Origin: Phenylobacterium sp.
Lineage (GTDB): Bacteria; Pseudomonadota; Alphaproteobacteria; Caulobacterales; Caulobacteraceae
Reading direction: 5' to 3'
Length of the DNA stretch: 64,000 nt
NCBI GenBank assembly: GCA_004799545.1
Contig: SSMU01000012.1
Span: 62,001 to 126,000 of the forward strand
Shown in pieces: positions 24,613 through 32,947 of the stretch. Position numbers and translations under genes: made by a program. The first letter of the stretch is position 1, and each line of letters opens with the position of its first letter. A model generated the notes under the pieces. That model saw nothing but the letters and a program-made list of their open reading frames with translations. It did no database searches and was not told where the DNA came from.

Positions 24613-24750
24613 GGTGTCGGCCTCCCTCGCGCAAATGGCGCGACCGATGTCGTTGTTATGCAGCAAAGCCTACAGCCGCGCTGGCGGCGGTGACAACGGC
24701 GCTCTGTCTGCGGACTTGAAACCCGCCCTGGGGGGCGCTAGGCCCCGCGG

Positions 24751-24993
24751 ATGAGCGACCTGCCGCCCGACCGCCTCTCGGTGGACCCGACCAGCCCCTA
24801 CCACGACGCCGCCGCGCTGGAGCGCGGGGTGGGCATACGCTTCAAGGGCGTCGAGAAGACCAACGTCGACGAATATTGCGTCTCGGAGGGATGGGTGCGG
24901 GTGGTGGCCGGCGCCGCCAAGGACCGCCGCGGCCAGTCCCTGACCCTGAAGCTGCAGGGCGCGGTCGAACCCTACTTCAAGGACGCGCAATAA
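24751..24993 (+). CDS. DUF3297 family protein
   Basis: 80 residues. LPPDRLSVDPTSPYHD, then GIRFKGVEKTNVDEYCVSEGWVRV and VEPYF, are the invariant blocks of DUF3297, a glutathione-peroxidase-like-named but uncharacterised family of small proteobacterial proteins. Length matches the family. It stands alone, divergent from the exported protein gene at 23533-24612. Confidence 0.9.
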   Translation: MSDLPPDRLSVDPTSPYHDAAALERGVGIRFKGVEKTNVDEYCVSEGWVRVVAGAAKDRRGQSLTLKLQGAVEPYFKDAQ

Positions 24994-25135
24994 GGGCGAA
25001 GCTGGGGCGTAGCCTCCGCCTGCGCGCTTGCGCCGCACTGGGTGCGACCCGGTGCACCCGCGCGGTCGCGACCATTCGGTGACAGAACCTCGGTCGTCCG
25101 GCCGCCATCGCGCGGCCTGGCTGGGGACGAGCGAC

Positions 25136-25348
25136 ATGAGCGACCTGACCGTCGTGGCCCGATGCGGGCAATGGATGCTGGTGGACGACGCGGACGACGC
25201 CGAACTGGGCGCCTATGGGAGCCAGGCCGAGGCCCTCAAGGCGGCCGGCGACTACGGCCGCGTCGACCAGGAGCTGCGACACGTGCTGATCCAGGATCCC
25301 GGCGGCGACTGGGACGAACAGGTCGTCGAGCCGCCGGCGTCGCACTAG
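25136..25348 (+). CDS. Small protein, DUF2188-like
   Basis: 70 residues. VVARCGQWMLVDDADDAELGAY and then SQAEALKAAGDY, followed by a short strand (HVLIQDPGG), fits the one-strand, one-helix layout of DUF2188-type small proteins, but the match is loose. GGGGA lies 8 bases before ATG 25136. The frame is open 36 codons upstream in sequence with no gene features. A similar 58-residue protein is at 26892-27068. Confidence 0.6.
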   Translation: MSDLTVVARCGQWMLVDDADDAELGAYGSQAEALKAAGDYGRVDQELRHVLIQDPGGDWDEQVVEPPASH

Positions 25349-25357
25349 TTTTCTTTC

Positions 25358-25410
25358 TCTACGCGCAGCCGGACGCAAAAGTGGTTGCCACCTTTGCTGG
25401 CTGTCGCTCG
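25358..25410. repeat. Dispersed hairpin repeat, copy 2
   Basis: 53 bases, nearly identical to 21102-21153 over the first 26 and last 18 bases. The central hairpin is imperfect here (AAAGTGGTTGCCACCTTT). It lies between the DUF2188-like and cupin genes. Confidence 0.75.
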
Positions 25411-25448
25411 GTATTGCCAAGCGGCGCCCGCGAGCGTCAGCTTGGCCG

Positions 25449-25925
25449 ATGAGCGAACGAAATCCGCCGCCGCCGGACGGCTGGAAGCTTTCCGGCGTCA
25501 AGGTGATCCCCGCGGGTCAGCTGGACGACAACACGCCCCAGACGCCCGGCATGCACCGCGCCGCGGCCATCGACTTCGCCCGCGCCGGCGCGAAGAAGCT
25601 GTGGGCCGGGACGGTGCATATCCACGCCAACGCCAAGACCGGCGCCCACCACCACGGACCGCTGGAAAGCGTGATCTATGTGGTCAGCGGCCGCGCCCGG
25701 ATGCGCTGGGGCGAGACGCTGGAGTTCACCGCCGAGGCTGGGCCCGGCGACTTCATCTATGTGCCGCCCTACGTGCCGCACCAGGAGATCAACGCCTCGG
25801 CCGATGAGGTGCTGTCCTGCGTGCTGGTCCGCTCCGACAACGAGGCGGTGGTGGTGAACCTCGACATCGAGCCCGCGGAGCGCCCGGAAGGCGTGAAGTG
25901 GGTGGATCCGATTCATCGGGAATAG
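25449..25925 (+). CDS. Cupin domain protein
   Basis: 158 residues with one cupin barrel. Motif 1 is HIHANAKTGAHHHGPLESVIYVVSG (His and Glu ligands) and motif 2 is GPGDFIYVPPYVPHQEIN. These residues hold a metal in active cupins. Substrate unknown. The following pirin gene is convergent, and both share a bidirectional hairpin terminator at 25933-25968. The ribosome site before ATG 25449 is weak. Confidence 0.88.
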   Translation: MSERNPPPPDGWKLSGVKVIPAGQLDDNTPQTPGMHRAAAIDFARAGAKKLWAGTVHIHANAKTGAHHHGPLESVIYVVSGRARMRWGETLEFTAEAGPGDFIYVPPYVPHQEINASADEVLSCVLVRSDNEAVVVNLDIEPAERPEGVKWVDPIHRE

Positions 25926-25932
25926 AGACGGC

Positions 25933-25968
25933 GTTCCTCCCCCGTCCTCTTCGGGACGGGGGAGGAAC
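25933..25968. terminator. Bidirectional hairpin terminator between cupin and pirin genes
   Basis: A perfect 15-bp stem (GTTCCTCCCCCGTCC with GGACGGGGGAGGAAC, loop of six) lies exactly between two convergent stop codons. No long T run follows on either side. It also resembles the C/G-rich palindromic repeats seen at 48704 and 49274. Confidence 0.65.
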
Positions 25969-25973
25969 TTGAG

Positions 25974-26672
25974 CTAGGCCGCGTCGACCAGGATGACTTC
26001 GGCGTCTTCGAGGGCGGTGACGGTGAGCCGGGGCTCGCCGGAGATGGCGGCGCCGTCGCGGGCGTCGAGGCGGACGCCGTTGACCTCCACCGCGCCCACA
26101 GCCGGCACCAGATAGGCGTGGCGATCGGGCGAGAGTTGGTAGTCGGCGCTCTCGCCGGCCTTCAGCGTCGCGCCGAGCACCCGGCCGTCGGTGCGGATCG
26201 GCAGGGCGTCCTCGTCGCCGGGGATGCCGGAGGCGAGGGTGACGAAGCGGCCGGCGCGGTCGGCCTTGGGGAAGGGCTTGGCGCCCCAGGTGGGCTCGCC
26301 GCCGGCGCTATTGGGCTCGATCCAGATCTGGAAGATGCGGGTGGCGTCCGGCTCGAGGTTGTACTCGGCGTGGCGGATGCCGGAGCCGGCGCTCATCACC
26401 TGGACGTCGCCGGCCTCGGTGCGGCCCTTGTTGCCCAGGCTGTCCTGGTGGGTGATCGCGCCTTGCCGGACATAGGTGATGATCTCCATGTCGGCGTGGG
26501 GATGCGGCGGGAAGCCGGAGTTGGGCGCGATCTCGTCGTCGTTCCAGACGCGCAAGTTCCCCCAGCCCATCCGCTGGGGATCGTAGTAGTTGGCGAACGA
26601 GAAATGGTGCTTGGCCTTGAGCCAGCCGTGGTCGGCGCCGCCCAGGCCCGCGAAGGGTCGTTTATCGATCAT
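25974..26672 (-). CDS. Pirin family protein (YhhW-like)
   Basis: 232 residues forming two cupin barrels. The metal-site motifs are FPPHPHADMEIITYV (two His), ITHQDSLG and GSGIRHAEYN, which hold Fe or Zn. YhhW and related pirins show quercetin 2,3-dioxygenase activity in vitro; the natural role is unclear, often tied to redox or electrophile stress. ATG 26672 follows GGAG at 7 bases. The frame upstream is open for 110 codons but carries no family features. Confidence 0.92.
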   Translation of the reverse strand: MIDKRPFAGLGGADHGWLKAKHHFSFANYYDPQRMGWGNLRVWNDDEIAPNSGFPPHPHADMEIITYVRQGAITHQDSLGNKGRTEAGDVQVMSAGSGIRHAEYNLEPDATRIFQIWIEPNSAGGEPTWGAKPFPKADRAGRFVTLASGIPGDEDALPIRTDGRVLGATLKAGESADYQLSPDRHAYLVPAVGAVEVNGVRLDARDGAAISGEPRLTVTALEDAEVILVDAA

Positions 26673-26891
26673 GGGTATCTCCTCGCCGATCAAGATAGGC
26701 CGTCTGCACCCGTAACAAAGGCGGCCGGACGAAAGAGATTGTTTCCAAAGCGGAAAGGCCGCCGTGGGTATTCGCCGGCCGATCGGGCGCCGGCCGGGCT
26801 GCGACAACCGGTAGCAGGCGCGCGAGAATGCGCGCTCTTGTTGCATTAACCCGGCCACCGCTACTGCACGGTTCAGTTCGAGTGGGGCGGC

Positions 26892-27068
26892 ATGAAGTAC
26901 GAAGTGATTGAGGCCAGCGGTGAGTGGATCGTCCACCGCGAAGGCGAAGAAGTCGCCCGGTTCCCGCAACAGTCCGAAGCCCTCGACCACGTCGCCGGCC
27001 ACCTGCGCGACGTGACGCCGGGCGAGAACGCGGTCTCGCTCCGGGTCCGGTATCAGGCTCGCGGCTAG
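26892..27068 (+). CDS. Small hypothetical protein (58 aa), DUF2188-like
   Basis: 58 residues: KYEVIEASGEWIVHREGEEV, then RFPQQSEALDHVAGHLRD, then a terminal strand (AVSLRVRYQ). The strand-helix-strand layout matches the protein at 25136-25348. GGGGCGG lies directly before ATG 26892. Function unknown. It is convergent with the next gene, 16 bases apart. Confidence 0.6.
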   Translation: MKYEVIEASGEWIVHREGEEVARFPQQSEALDHVAGHLRDVTPGENAVSLRVRYQARG

Positions 27069-27084
27069 AGGCGGGCGTTCGGCC

Positions 27085-27369
27085 TCAGGCCCGCATCTCG
27101 AAATAGGCGACGCTGCTGCCCGTCGAGTGGCCCAGCATGGTGATGCGATAGGTCTCGCCGGATTGCAGCGTCAGCTCCCCGTCGCCGTCGCGGAACGCCT
27201 GCTCGGCGATCTCCGGCGTCGATGACAGCGACCCGCGCAGGCGCGCCGGGCCGGGCCGCAAGCTCCCGGGATCGCCCAGGATCTCGTAGTCCACCTGGCC
27301 CTTGAAGCCGCGGCAGCGAAGTTCGCCGGCGCCCGGAAAGGCGGGAAGTTGCTTTCGGATGCGAGTCAT
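27085..27369 (-). CDS. Small conserved hypothetical protein (94 aa)
   Basis: 94 residues. GFKGQVDYEILGDPGSLRPG and then LRGSLSSTPEIAEQAFRDGDGELTLQSGETYRITMLGHSTGSSVAYFEM suggest a small beta barrel of one domain, without a signal peptide. AGGA lies 6 bases before the ATG. I know of no function; the codon pattern and ribosome site support it being real. The next same-strand gene upstream begins at 27667. Confidence 0.65.
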   Translation of the reverse strand: MTRIRKQLPAFPGAGELRCRGFKGQVDYEILGDPGSLRPGPARLRGSLSSTPEIAEQAFRDGDGELTLQSGETYRITMLGHSTGSSVAYFEMRA

Positions 27370-27475
27370 CCACCGTCCTGGGTTACGGGAAGAGGTCCCT
27401 TAAGGAACGGCTGAGGCCAAGGTTCGATCCAATAAAAGCAAAGGCTTGTTGGTATCCACGTTCGCCTGACGCGCC

Positions 27476-27667
27476 CTAGGCCTGGCGGTGCGCGGCGGCG
27501 CGGCGCAGGCGCAGGACGCAGGTCGGTCCCTCCCAGACTTCCACCGCGTGGTGGCGGGCGAGGTGTTCGAGCGCAAACTCGCGCAGCCGGTCGCGCAGCT
27601 CCGGTCCGAGCTTCTCGGCGAACGCGGGCTCACCCGCCTCGTTGAGGCCGTACAACGTCAGCTCCAA
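27476..27667 (-). CDS. Small hypothetical protein (63 aa)
   Basis: 63 residues beginning at a TTG (ELTLYGLNEAGEPAFAEKL and so on). There is no ATG in the frame. GGGAGG lies 10 bases before the TTG. The sequence is an amphipathic helix (RDRLREFALEHLARHHAVEV) followed by a strand and a basic tail. No family is recognised. Confidence 0.5.
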   Translation of the reverse strand: MELTLYGLNEAGEPAFAEKLGPELRDRLREFALEHLARHHAVEVWEGPTCVLRLRRAAAHRQA

Positions 27668-27894
27668 GACTCACCACCTCCCGACCGGATTTGAGATAAC
27701 GCGTTCGCAAAGCGACGGTCTGCCGCAATCCCGACATAGCCGGCCACCGTCACCGGGCGGTCAAAGGACGTGGTTTCGCGGCCGCCAACCCTGTTCCGCG
27801 CGGGTCGCGCGCCGCGCCAGGTTGACGTTAGGGCGCCCTTGAAGATCGCGCCCTCTGCGCGCCTCATCAAAAGAAAAACCCTTGAGGAAACGCG

Positions 27895-29316
27895 ATGATG
27901 GCGGGCGAGGCGGCGCGCATCCCCCTTTGGCGGACGGTTGTCTTCGCCCTCTCGGCCCTGCCGGTGACGGCGGTCGCGGCGGCGCTGTTGATCTACCTGC
28001 CGCCGCACCTGGCGACCCGGCTCGGGGTCTCGCTGGGGGTGGTGGCCGGCGTCTGGTTCATCGCGCGGATGATCGACATCGGCCTCGATCCGATCCTCGG
28101 CATGCTGATGGACCGCACCCGGACGCGGATCGGCCGTTACCGGCCGTGGATGCTGCTGGGCGCGCCGATCCTGAGCCTGGGCATCGCCATGCTGTTCTTC
28201 GCGCCGGTGGGCATCACCAAGGCCTACATGGTGGGTTGGCTGCTGGTGCTCTACGTGGGCCTGTCGATCCTGTCGCTGGCGCCGCCGGCCTGGGCCGCGA
28301 CCATCGCCAGGACCTATGACGCCCGCTCGCGGATCTTCGGGGTGATGGCGATCGTGGCGATCGTGGCGCTGCTGGTGACCCTGTCGATCCCGGCCTTCAC
28401 CGGCCAGGTGCTGAAGCTCACCGACGCCGACGCGGTGCACGCCATGGGCGCCTTCCTGGCGGTGCTGACCCCGGTGGCGGTGGGGCTCGCCGTCTGGCTG
28501 ACGCCGGACCCGGTCAATCCGGACAAGAGCGCGATCCCCAAGCTGGCGATCGGCGACCTGGCGGCGGTGCTGAAGAAGCCCAACCTGCTCCGGCTCTACG
28601 CGGCGCAGATGGCCATGGTGTTGGGCCCGGGCTGGATGAGCTCGATCTTCCTGTTCTTCGCCAAGGACTTCATGCACTTCACCGGCGGACAGGCCTCGGT
28701 GCTGTTGATGTTCTATGTGGTGGCGGGCCTGCTGGGCGCGCCGACCGTCGCCTGGCTGGCCACGCGCATCGGCAAGCACCGGGCGATCATGGTGGTGGCC
28801 ATCGGCTATTCGCTGGGCCTGCTCACCGTCCTGCTGCCGCCGAAGGGGGTGTTCTGGGCCTCGGTGCCGGTGAACCTGTGGTGCGGCTTCTGCGGCGCCG
28901 GGTTCGAGCTGACCATCCGCTCGATGCTGGCCGACGTCGCCGACGAGGCGCGGCTGCAGGACGGCCACGACCGGATGAGCCTGATCTTCTCGCTGAACAC
29001 CGCCGGCTCGAAGGTGGCCTCGGGGGTGGCGATCATCATCTCCTATCCTCTGCTGCAGTACCTGGGCTACGCCCCCAGGCTCGGCCACGCCAACAGCGCC
29101 GCGGCGATCCGAGGCCTGGGCCTGACCTTCGTCTCCGGGCCGATCGCCTGCGTGATCCTGGGGGCGGTGTGCATGATCGGCTGGAAGCTGACCGCGGCCC
29201 GGCACGCTGAGATCCGCGCCGCGCTCGACGCCCGCGACGCCGCCGCGGCCCTGGGCATCGAGGGCCAGGCGATCGCCGATGCGGCCGCCGTCGCGCACGG
29301 GGTGGAAGCCGCGTGA
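27895..29316 (+). CDS. GPH-family (glycoside-pentoside-hexuronide:cation) symporter, MFS
   Basis: 473 residues with twelve transmembrane helices. The GPH signature is in loop 2-3: RMIDIGLDPILGMLMDRTRT and then RIGRYRPWMLLGAP. The second half has LADVADEARLQDGHDR. Family members import sugars or sugar acids with Na+ or H+. Two ATGs are adjacent behind TTGAGGAAACGCG. It is followed 23 bases later by a thioesterase gene, which hints at a substrate that is not a simple sugar. Confidence 0.88.
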   Translation: MMAGEAARIPLWRTVVFALSALPVTAVAAALLIYLPPHLATRLGVSLGVVAGVWFIARMIDIGLDPILGMLMDRTRTRIGRYRPWMLLGAPILSLGIAMLFFAPVGITKAYMVGWLLVLYVGLSILSLAPPAWAATIARTYDARSRIFGVMAIVAIVALLVTLSIPAFTGQVLKLTDADAVHAMGAFLAVLTPVAVGLAVWLTPDPVNPDKSAIPKLAIGDLAAVLKKPNLLRLYAAQMAMVLGPGWMSSIFLFFAKDFMHFTGGQASVLLMFYVVAGLLGAPTVAWLATRIGKHRAIMVVAIGYSLGLLTVLLPPKGVFWASVPVNLWCGFCGAGFELTIRSMLADVADEARLQDGHDRMSLIFSLNTAGSKVASGVAIIISYPLLQYLGYAPRLGHANSAAAIRGLGLTFVSGPIACVILGAVCMIGWKLTAARHAEIRAALDARDAAAALGIEGQAIADAAAVAHGVEAA

Positions 29317-29339
29317 TGGAATCGGCTTAGCTCGGCGCG

Positions 29340-30116
29340 ATGTCCGAAACACCGTTCTTCACGGTCGATGGCGACCGCTATGTCCCGACCCCCGCCAGCC
29401 GCGGGCCGTGGGATCCGAACTCGCTGCACGGGCGGGTGATCGTGGGCCTGCTTGGCGCCGAGATCGAGCGCCTGCACGGCGACCCCGAGTTCACGCCCGC
29501 GCGGCTGACGGTCGACATGTACCGCCTGCCCGACCTGTCCCCGGTCGAGGTCACCACGCGGGTGGTGCGCGAGGGGCGGCGCATCAAGGTGGTCGACGCC
29601 GAGTTCATTTCGGGCGGCAAGAGCGCCGGGCGAGCGACCTGCCAGCTGCTGCGGCGCACCGAGGCTCCCGAAGGCAATGTCTGGAGGCCGCCCAACTGGG
29701 AGGTTCCGAAGCCTGAGGAGATCCCCGCGCCGGACACCTCGAACCGGCCGATGGGCGGCATGTGGGCCATGCGGCCGATCTCCGGCGGCTTCGGCACGGT
29801 GGGCCAGAAGCGCACCTGGATGGCCGAGGTGCGCGAGCTGGTGGAGGGCCGGGCGCTGACGCCCTTCGTGCGCGTGGCGGTGGCGGCGGACTTCGCCAGC
29901 CCCTTCGCCAACGCCGGCGACCAGAGCCTGAAGTACATCAACTCCGACGTCACGGTTTACCTGCACCGCGAACCGGTGGGCGAATGGCTGGGGTTCGAAG
30001 TGATCAATCACGGCGCGACCGACGGCGTGGCGATCGGCGAGTGCTTCCTCTACGACGTGGCGGGGCCGATCGGCTCGGCCTCGTGTTGCGCGCTGGCGCA
30101 AAAGCGGAACATCTGA
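29340..30116 (+). CDS. Acyl-CoA thioesterase, TesB-like double hotdog
   Basis: 258 residues containing two hotdog domains. The first has LHGRVIVGLLGAEIERLH and PARLTVDMYRLPDLSPV; the second has FVRVAVAADFASPFANAG, then YINSDVTVYLHREPVGEWLGF. This is the TesB/thioesterase-like layout that hydrolyses acyl-CoA in the cytoplasm. It is 23 bases after the symporter gene and probably cotranscribed. Chain-length preference cannot be read. Confidence 0.85.
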   Translation: MSETPFFTVDGDRYVPTPASRGPWDPNSLHGRVIVGLLGAEIERLHGDPEFTPARLTVDMYRLPDLSPVEVTTRVVREGRRIKVVDAEFISGGKSAGRATCQLLRRTEAPEGNVWRPPNWEVPKPEEIPAPDTSNRPMGGMWAMRPISGGFGTVGQKRTWMAEVRELVEGRALTPFVRVAVAADFASPFANAGDQSLKYINSDVTVYLHREPVGEWLGFEVINHGATDGVAIGECFLYDVAGPIGSASCCALAQKRNI

Positions 30117-30155
30117 AGAAAAGGAGGGGCCGCGACCGCGTGGACGGCGGCGCGC

Positions 30156-30209
30156 GACCCCTCATCCGTCGGGCTTTCGCCCGACACCTTCTCCCGCAGG
30201 GGGAGAAGG
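30156..30209. repeat. Single-arm palindromic repeat
   Basis: GACCCCTCATCCG, a small hairpin (TCGGGC/GCCCGA), then CACCTTCTCCCGCAGGGGGAGAAGG. It matches one arm of the paired element at 45284-45407. It separates two convergent genes. Confidence 0.7.
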
Positions 30210-30215
30210 TCCCCC

Positions 30216-31295
30216 TTATCTCGACGCCGTCTGCATCCGCTGGGCCTTGCCGCCGGGGGCGGAGGCGATGAGCTTGAGGATGGCTTCGGTGACGTGCGGC
30301 TCGAGGCCTTCGGTGTGGCCCTTGTCGAGCCGCTCGACGTCGGCCACCAGGCGGCCGCCCTTGCAGTTCGGATAGACCCAGATGTGGGCGGTCCCCGGCC
30401 GGGCCTTCATGCCCCAGACCGGATAGCCGGCGCGGGCGTAATCCCAGACGTAGCCGGGCCGCGTGTCGACGATGTCGGATTTCTCGACGCGCGGGCCGCA
30501 GCCGAAGCGGTCGGCCAAGGGCGAGGTGGTGGGCAGGGCCACGATCTCATGTTCGCCGGTCTCGAAGATGTGGCTGAACTCGCAGGCGGGCAGCGGCGGG
30601 CTGGTCATGGCCGCCGGCAGCTGGCGGGGCGGCGGCGGCGAGCCGTCGGGCATCGGTGGGCCGAAGCGCGGGTTGATCTCGGCGCGGCCGACCCGGCCGC
30701 CGGAGAGCGAGAGCAGGCCGTCGACCTTGTCCTTGAAGAAGTCGGAACAGACGATCCGGTGCGAGGTGGCGCCGCCCTGGCTGTGGCCGACCAGCCAGAA
30801 GGCCTTGATGTTCTTCCGGCCGAAGGCGTCGAAGACCAGGTCGGTGATGTTCTGCAGGTGGGCGTCGTCGGCGTCGGCGACCCACATGCGCACGCCGGCG
30901 CCACCGCCCGGCATCGGGCGCATGGTGGCGGCGGTCGGGGTGGCGACCACCAGATGGTACTTGTCCTTGTAGTCCATGGCCGGGAAGTAGTGCCGCTGCC
31001 AGTTGCCGATCGAGCCGGCGCCATGGATGTTGAGCAGGAAGATGACCTTCTCGCCCGGCTTCAGGTTGCAGGGATAGTCGAGGAAGAACTTGCGGCCGGT
31101 CTTCGGGTCGGTGGCGTTGCCGAGGTTGGCGAGCGAGCCGTCGGTGGCGCAGGCGGCGCCGTCGCAATGGGCCGGCGGCGGGCTGGAGCAGGTGACGCCC
31201 AGCATGTCCTTGGCCTGGGCGGCGCTGACGCCGACGAGCGCCGCCAGGGCGGCGGCCGCGCCGGACGCCCAGCGGAGCAGGGTTCGATGATGCAT
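30216..31295 (-). CDS. Secreted alpha/beta hydrolase, PHB-depolymerase/feruloyl-esterase-like
   Basis: 359 residues. The signal peptide ends VSAAQA. The nucleophile is Ser172 in GHSQGG; LNIHGAGSIGNW forms the oxyanion region, and a C-terminal GHTEGLEPHV holds the likely catalytic His. The layout is that of extracellular polyhydroxybutyrate depolymerase and feruloyl esterase families. GGGAGGA precedes ATG. It is last in the same-strand run of two carboxylesterases, MarR, MFS and PLP decarboxylase, which suggests a shared ester substrate. Confidence 0.85.
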   Translation of the reverse strand: MHHRTLLRWASGAAAALAALVGVSAAQAKDMLGVTCSSPPPAHCDGAACATDGSLANLGNATDPKTGRKFFLDYPCNLKPGEKVIFLLNIHGAGSIGNWQRHYFPAMDYKDKYHLVVATPTAATMRPMPGGGAGVRMWVADADDAHLQNITDLVFDAFGRKNIKAFWLVGHSQGGATSHRIVCSDFFKDKVDGLLSLSGGRVGRAEINPRFGPPMPDGSPPPPRQLPAAMTSPPLPACEFSHIFETGEHEIVALPTTSPLADRFGCGPRVEKSDIVDTRPGYVWDYARAGYPVWGMKARPGTAHIWVYPNCKGGRLVADVERLDKGHTEGLEPHVTEAILKLIASAPGGKAQRMQTASR

Positions 31296-31323
31296 GGTCT
31301 AGGTTCCTCCCGGTCTCATGGGC

Positions 31324-32943
31324 TCAGGCCGGCCGCACCGGCGGCATGAGCTTGCGGAATTCCGCATAGGGGTCGTTCTCGACCCGGCTTTGGGTGTTGA
31401 AGATCATGGTCGCGCGCTGGGCGGCGTCGTAGCGGGGCCAATGCGGCAGGCCGGAGCCGGCGACGTTGGGATCGCCGGTGCGCGCGAAGGCGGTCCAGGC
31501 GCCGGACGCCTGCCTGCCCAGGCGCTGGGTGGAGGCGGCGGTCCCCAGCATGATCGGCCCCTTGTCCACATTGTCGAAGGCGAAGGGGATCTCCATGGTG
31601 TGCGGCGCGCGCATCAGGCCGCCGTCCACCGGCGCGCCCCAGGCCCAGACGTACATGTAGACCGGGGTCGGTTGGGCGGACTTGCGCTCGGCCAGGGCGG
31701 CTGAGGAGACGAAGGCCGCCTTGGAGGTCACGTCCACGTAGCGGTAGCTGGGGCTGTCGTTCGGGTAGCGGGCCTGGGCGGCGGCCCAGAGCTGGTCGGC
31801 CAGCGGGCCGTACTGGCCGCGCAGCCGCTCCAGGGCCTGGGCGTCGGTCGCCTTGCCCCACCAGTCGAAGCCGACGTTGTAGAGGGTCTGTTCGTCGGAG
31901 GTGCAGCCGACCATCACGGCCACGTCGCGGCCGACCGGGTTGGCCGTCGGATCGAAAGGGTGGCCGGTGATCGCCACGTCGTCCATGACCGGGCCCCAGC
32001 GCAGGCCCGCCGCGCCCTGGGCGTGGACAGCAGCCAGGATGTTGGGGGCGGGTACGGCGCGCAGGGCGGCGAGGTCGCCTGCGCCGAGGTCGCGCATCAG
32101 CCGGCGCGCCTGCTCGGCGGCGGCGGCCTTGTCGCCGGAGCGCAGCGCCGCGCCGCTCTCGACGATGCCCTTGTGGCGCAGGCCGTTGGCGGCCGGCATG
32201 GCCAGGGTGGTGGCGACCTTGGCTCCGCCGCCGGACTGGCCGAAGACGGTGACATTGCCGGGATCGCCGCCGAACGCGGCGGCGTTGTCGCGCACCCATT
32301 GCAGGGCTGCGATGAGGTCGAGCATGCCGGCGTTTCCGCTCGCCGGATCGCCGCCCGCCTCGCCCAGGTAGAGATAGCCGAAGGCGTTGAGCCGGTGGGT
32401 GACGCTGACCAGCACGACGTCGTGGTTCTTCGCCAGGTTGTGGCCGTCGTAGACCGGCCAGTTGCCCGAGCCGTAGTTGAAGCCGCCGCCGTGGAACCAG
32501 ACCATCACCGGCCGGGGCTTGCGGTCCAGCGCCGGGGTCCAGAGGTTGAGGAACAGGCAGTCCTCGCTCTGACGCACCACGTCCTGGCCGGCGTTCATCA
32601 ACTGGTTCAGGGCCGCGCCGACCGTCCCCGGATAGCGCACCGCCGAGCCGCCGGAAGCGAGCTGCATGGCGGCCGGGCCGAACTCGGCTGCGAGCGCCGG
32701 GTCCTTCCAGGGGGCCGGCCGCGCCGGCGGCGCCCAGCGCAAGGGCCCCACCGGCGGCGCCCCGTAGCGCAGGCCCTTGAAGGTCGGGATCCCGGCCTCC
32801 ATCAGGCCCACCACCGGCCCGTTGCTGGTCATCACCGTCGGCGTGACGCCGGTGGCGATGTACTGGGCGCGCGCGGTCGCGGCGGCGGCCAGGGCGGCCG
32901 CGGCGCCCGCCAGGACACCGCGGCGGGAGGCGGAGCCGGTCAC
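31324..32943 (-). CDS. Type B carboxylesterase, Tat-exported (copy 2)
   Basis: 539 residues. ASRRGVLAGAAAA is a Tat-type signal. HGGG at 151-154 is the oxyanion hole and Ser237 in FGQSGGGAK is the nucleophile; SEDCLFLNLWTP is the conserved type-B segment. It hydrolyses carboxylic esters in the periplasm. It begins four bases after the stop of a paralogous esterase gene, so they form one transcript. Identity to the neighbour is clear along the whole length, including the C-terminal YAEFRKLMPP / LSEVRQVLAS region. Confidence 0.92.
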   Translation of the reverse strand: MTGSASRRGVLAGAAAALAAAATARAQYIATGVTPTVMTSNGPVVGLMEAGIPTFKGLRYGAPPVGPLRWAPPARPAPWKDPALAAEFGPAAMQLASGGSAVRYPGTVGAALNQLMNAGQDVVRQSEDCLFLNLWTPALDRKPRPVMVWFHGGGFNYGSGNWPVYDGHNLAKNHDVVLVSVTHRLNAFGYLYLGEAGGDPASGNAGMLDLIAALQWVRDNAAAFGGDPGNVTVFGQSGGGAKVATTLAMPAANGLRHKGIVESGAALRSGDKAAAAEQARRLMRDLGAGDLAALRAVPAPNILAAVHAQGAAGLRWGPVMDDVAITGHPFDPTANPVGRDVAVMVGCTSDEQTLYNVGFDWWGKATDAQALERLRGQYGPLADQLWAAAQARYPNDSPSYRYVDVTSKAAFVSSAALAERKSAQPTPVYMYVWAWGAPVDGGLMRAPHTMEIPFAFDNVDKGPIMLGTAASTQRLGRQASGAWTAFARTGDPNVAGSGLPHWPRYDAAQRATMIFNTQSRVENDPYAEFRKLMPPVRPA

Positions 32944-32947
32944 CGCC

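Noticed and set aside
26742..26756. TTTCC/GGAAA dyad upstream of the pirin gene
   Set aside because: Only five bases per arm; no matching second site or neighbouring regulator supports it.
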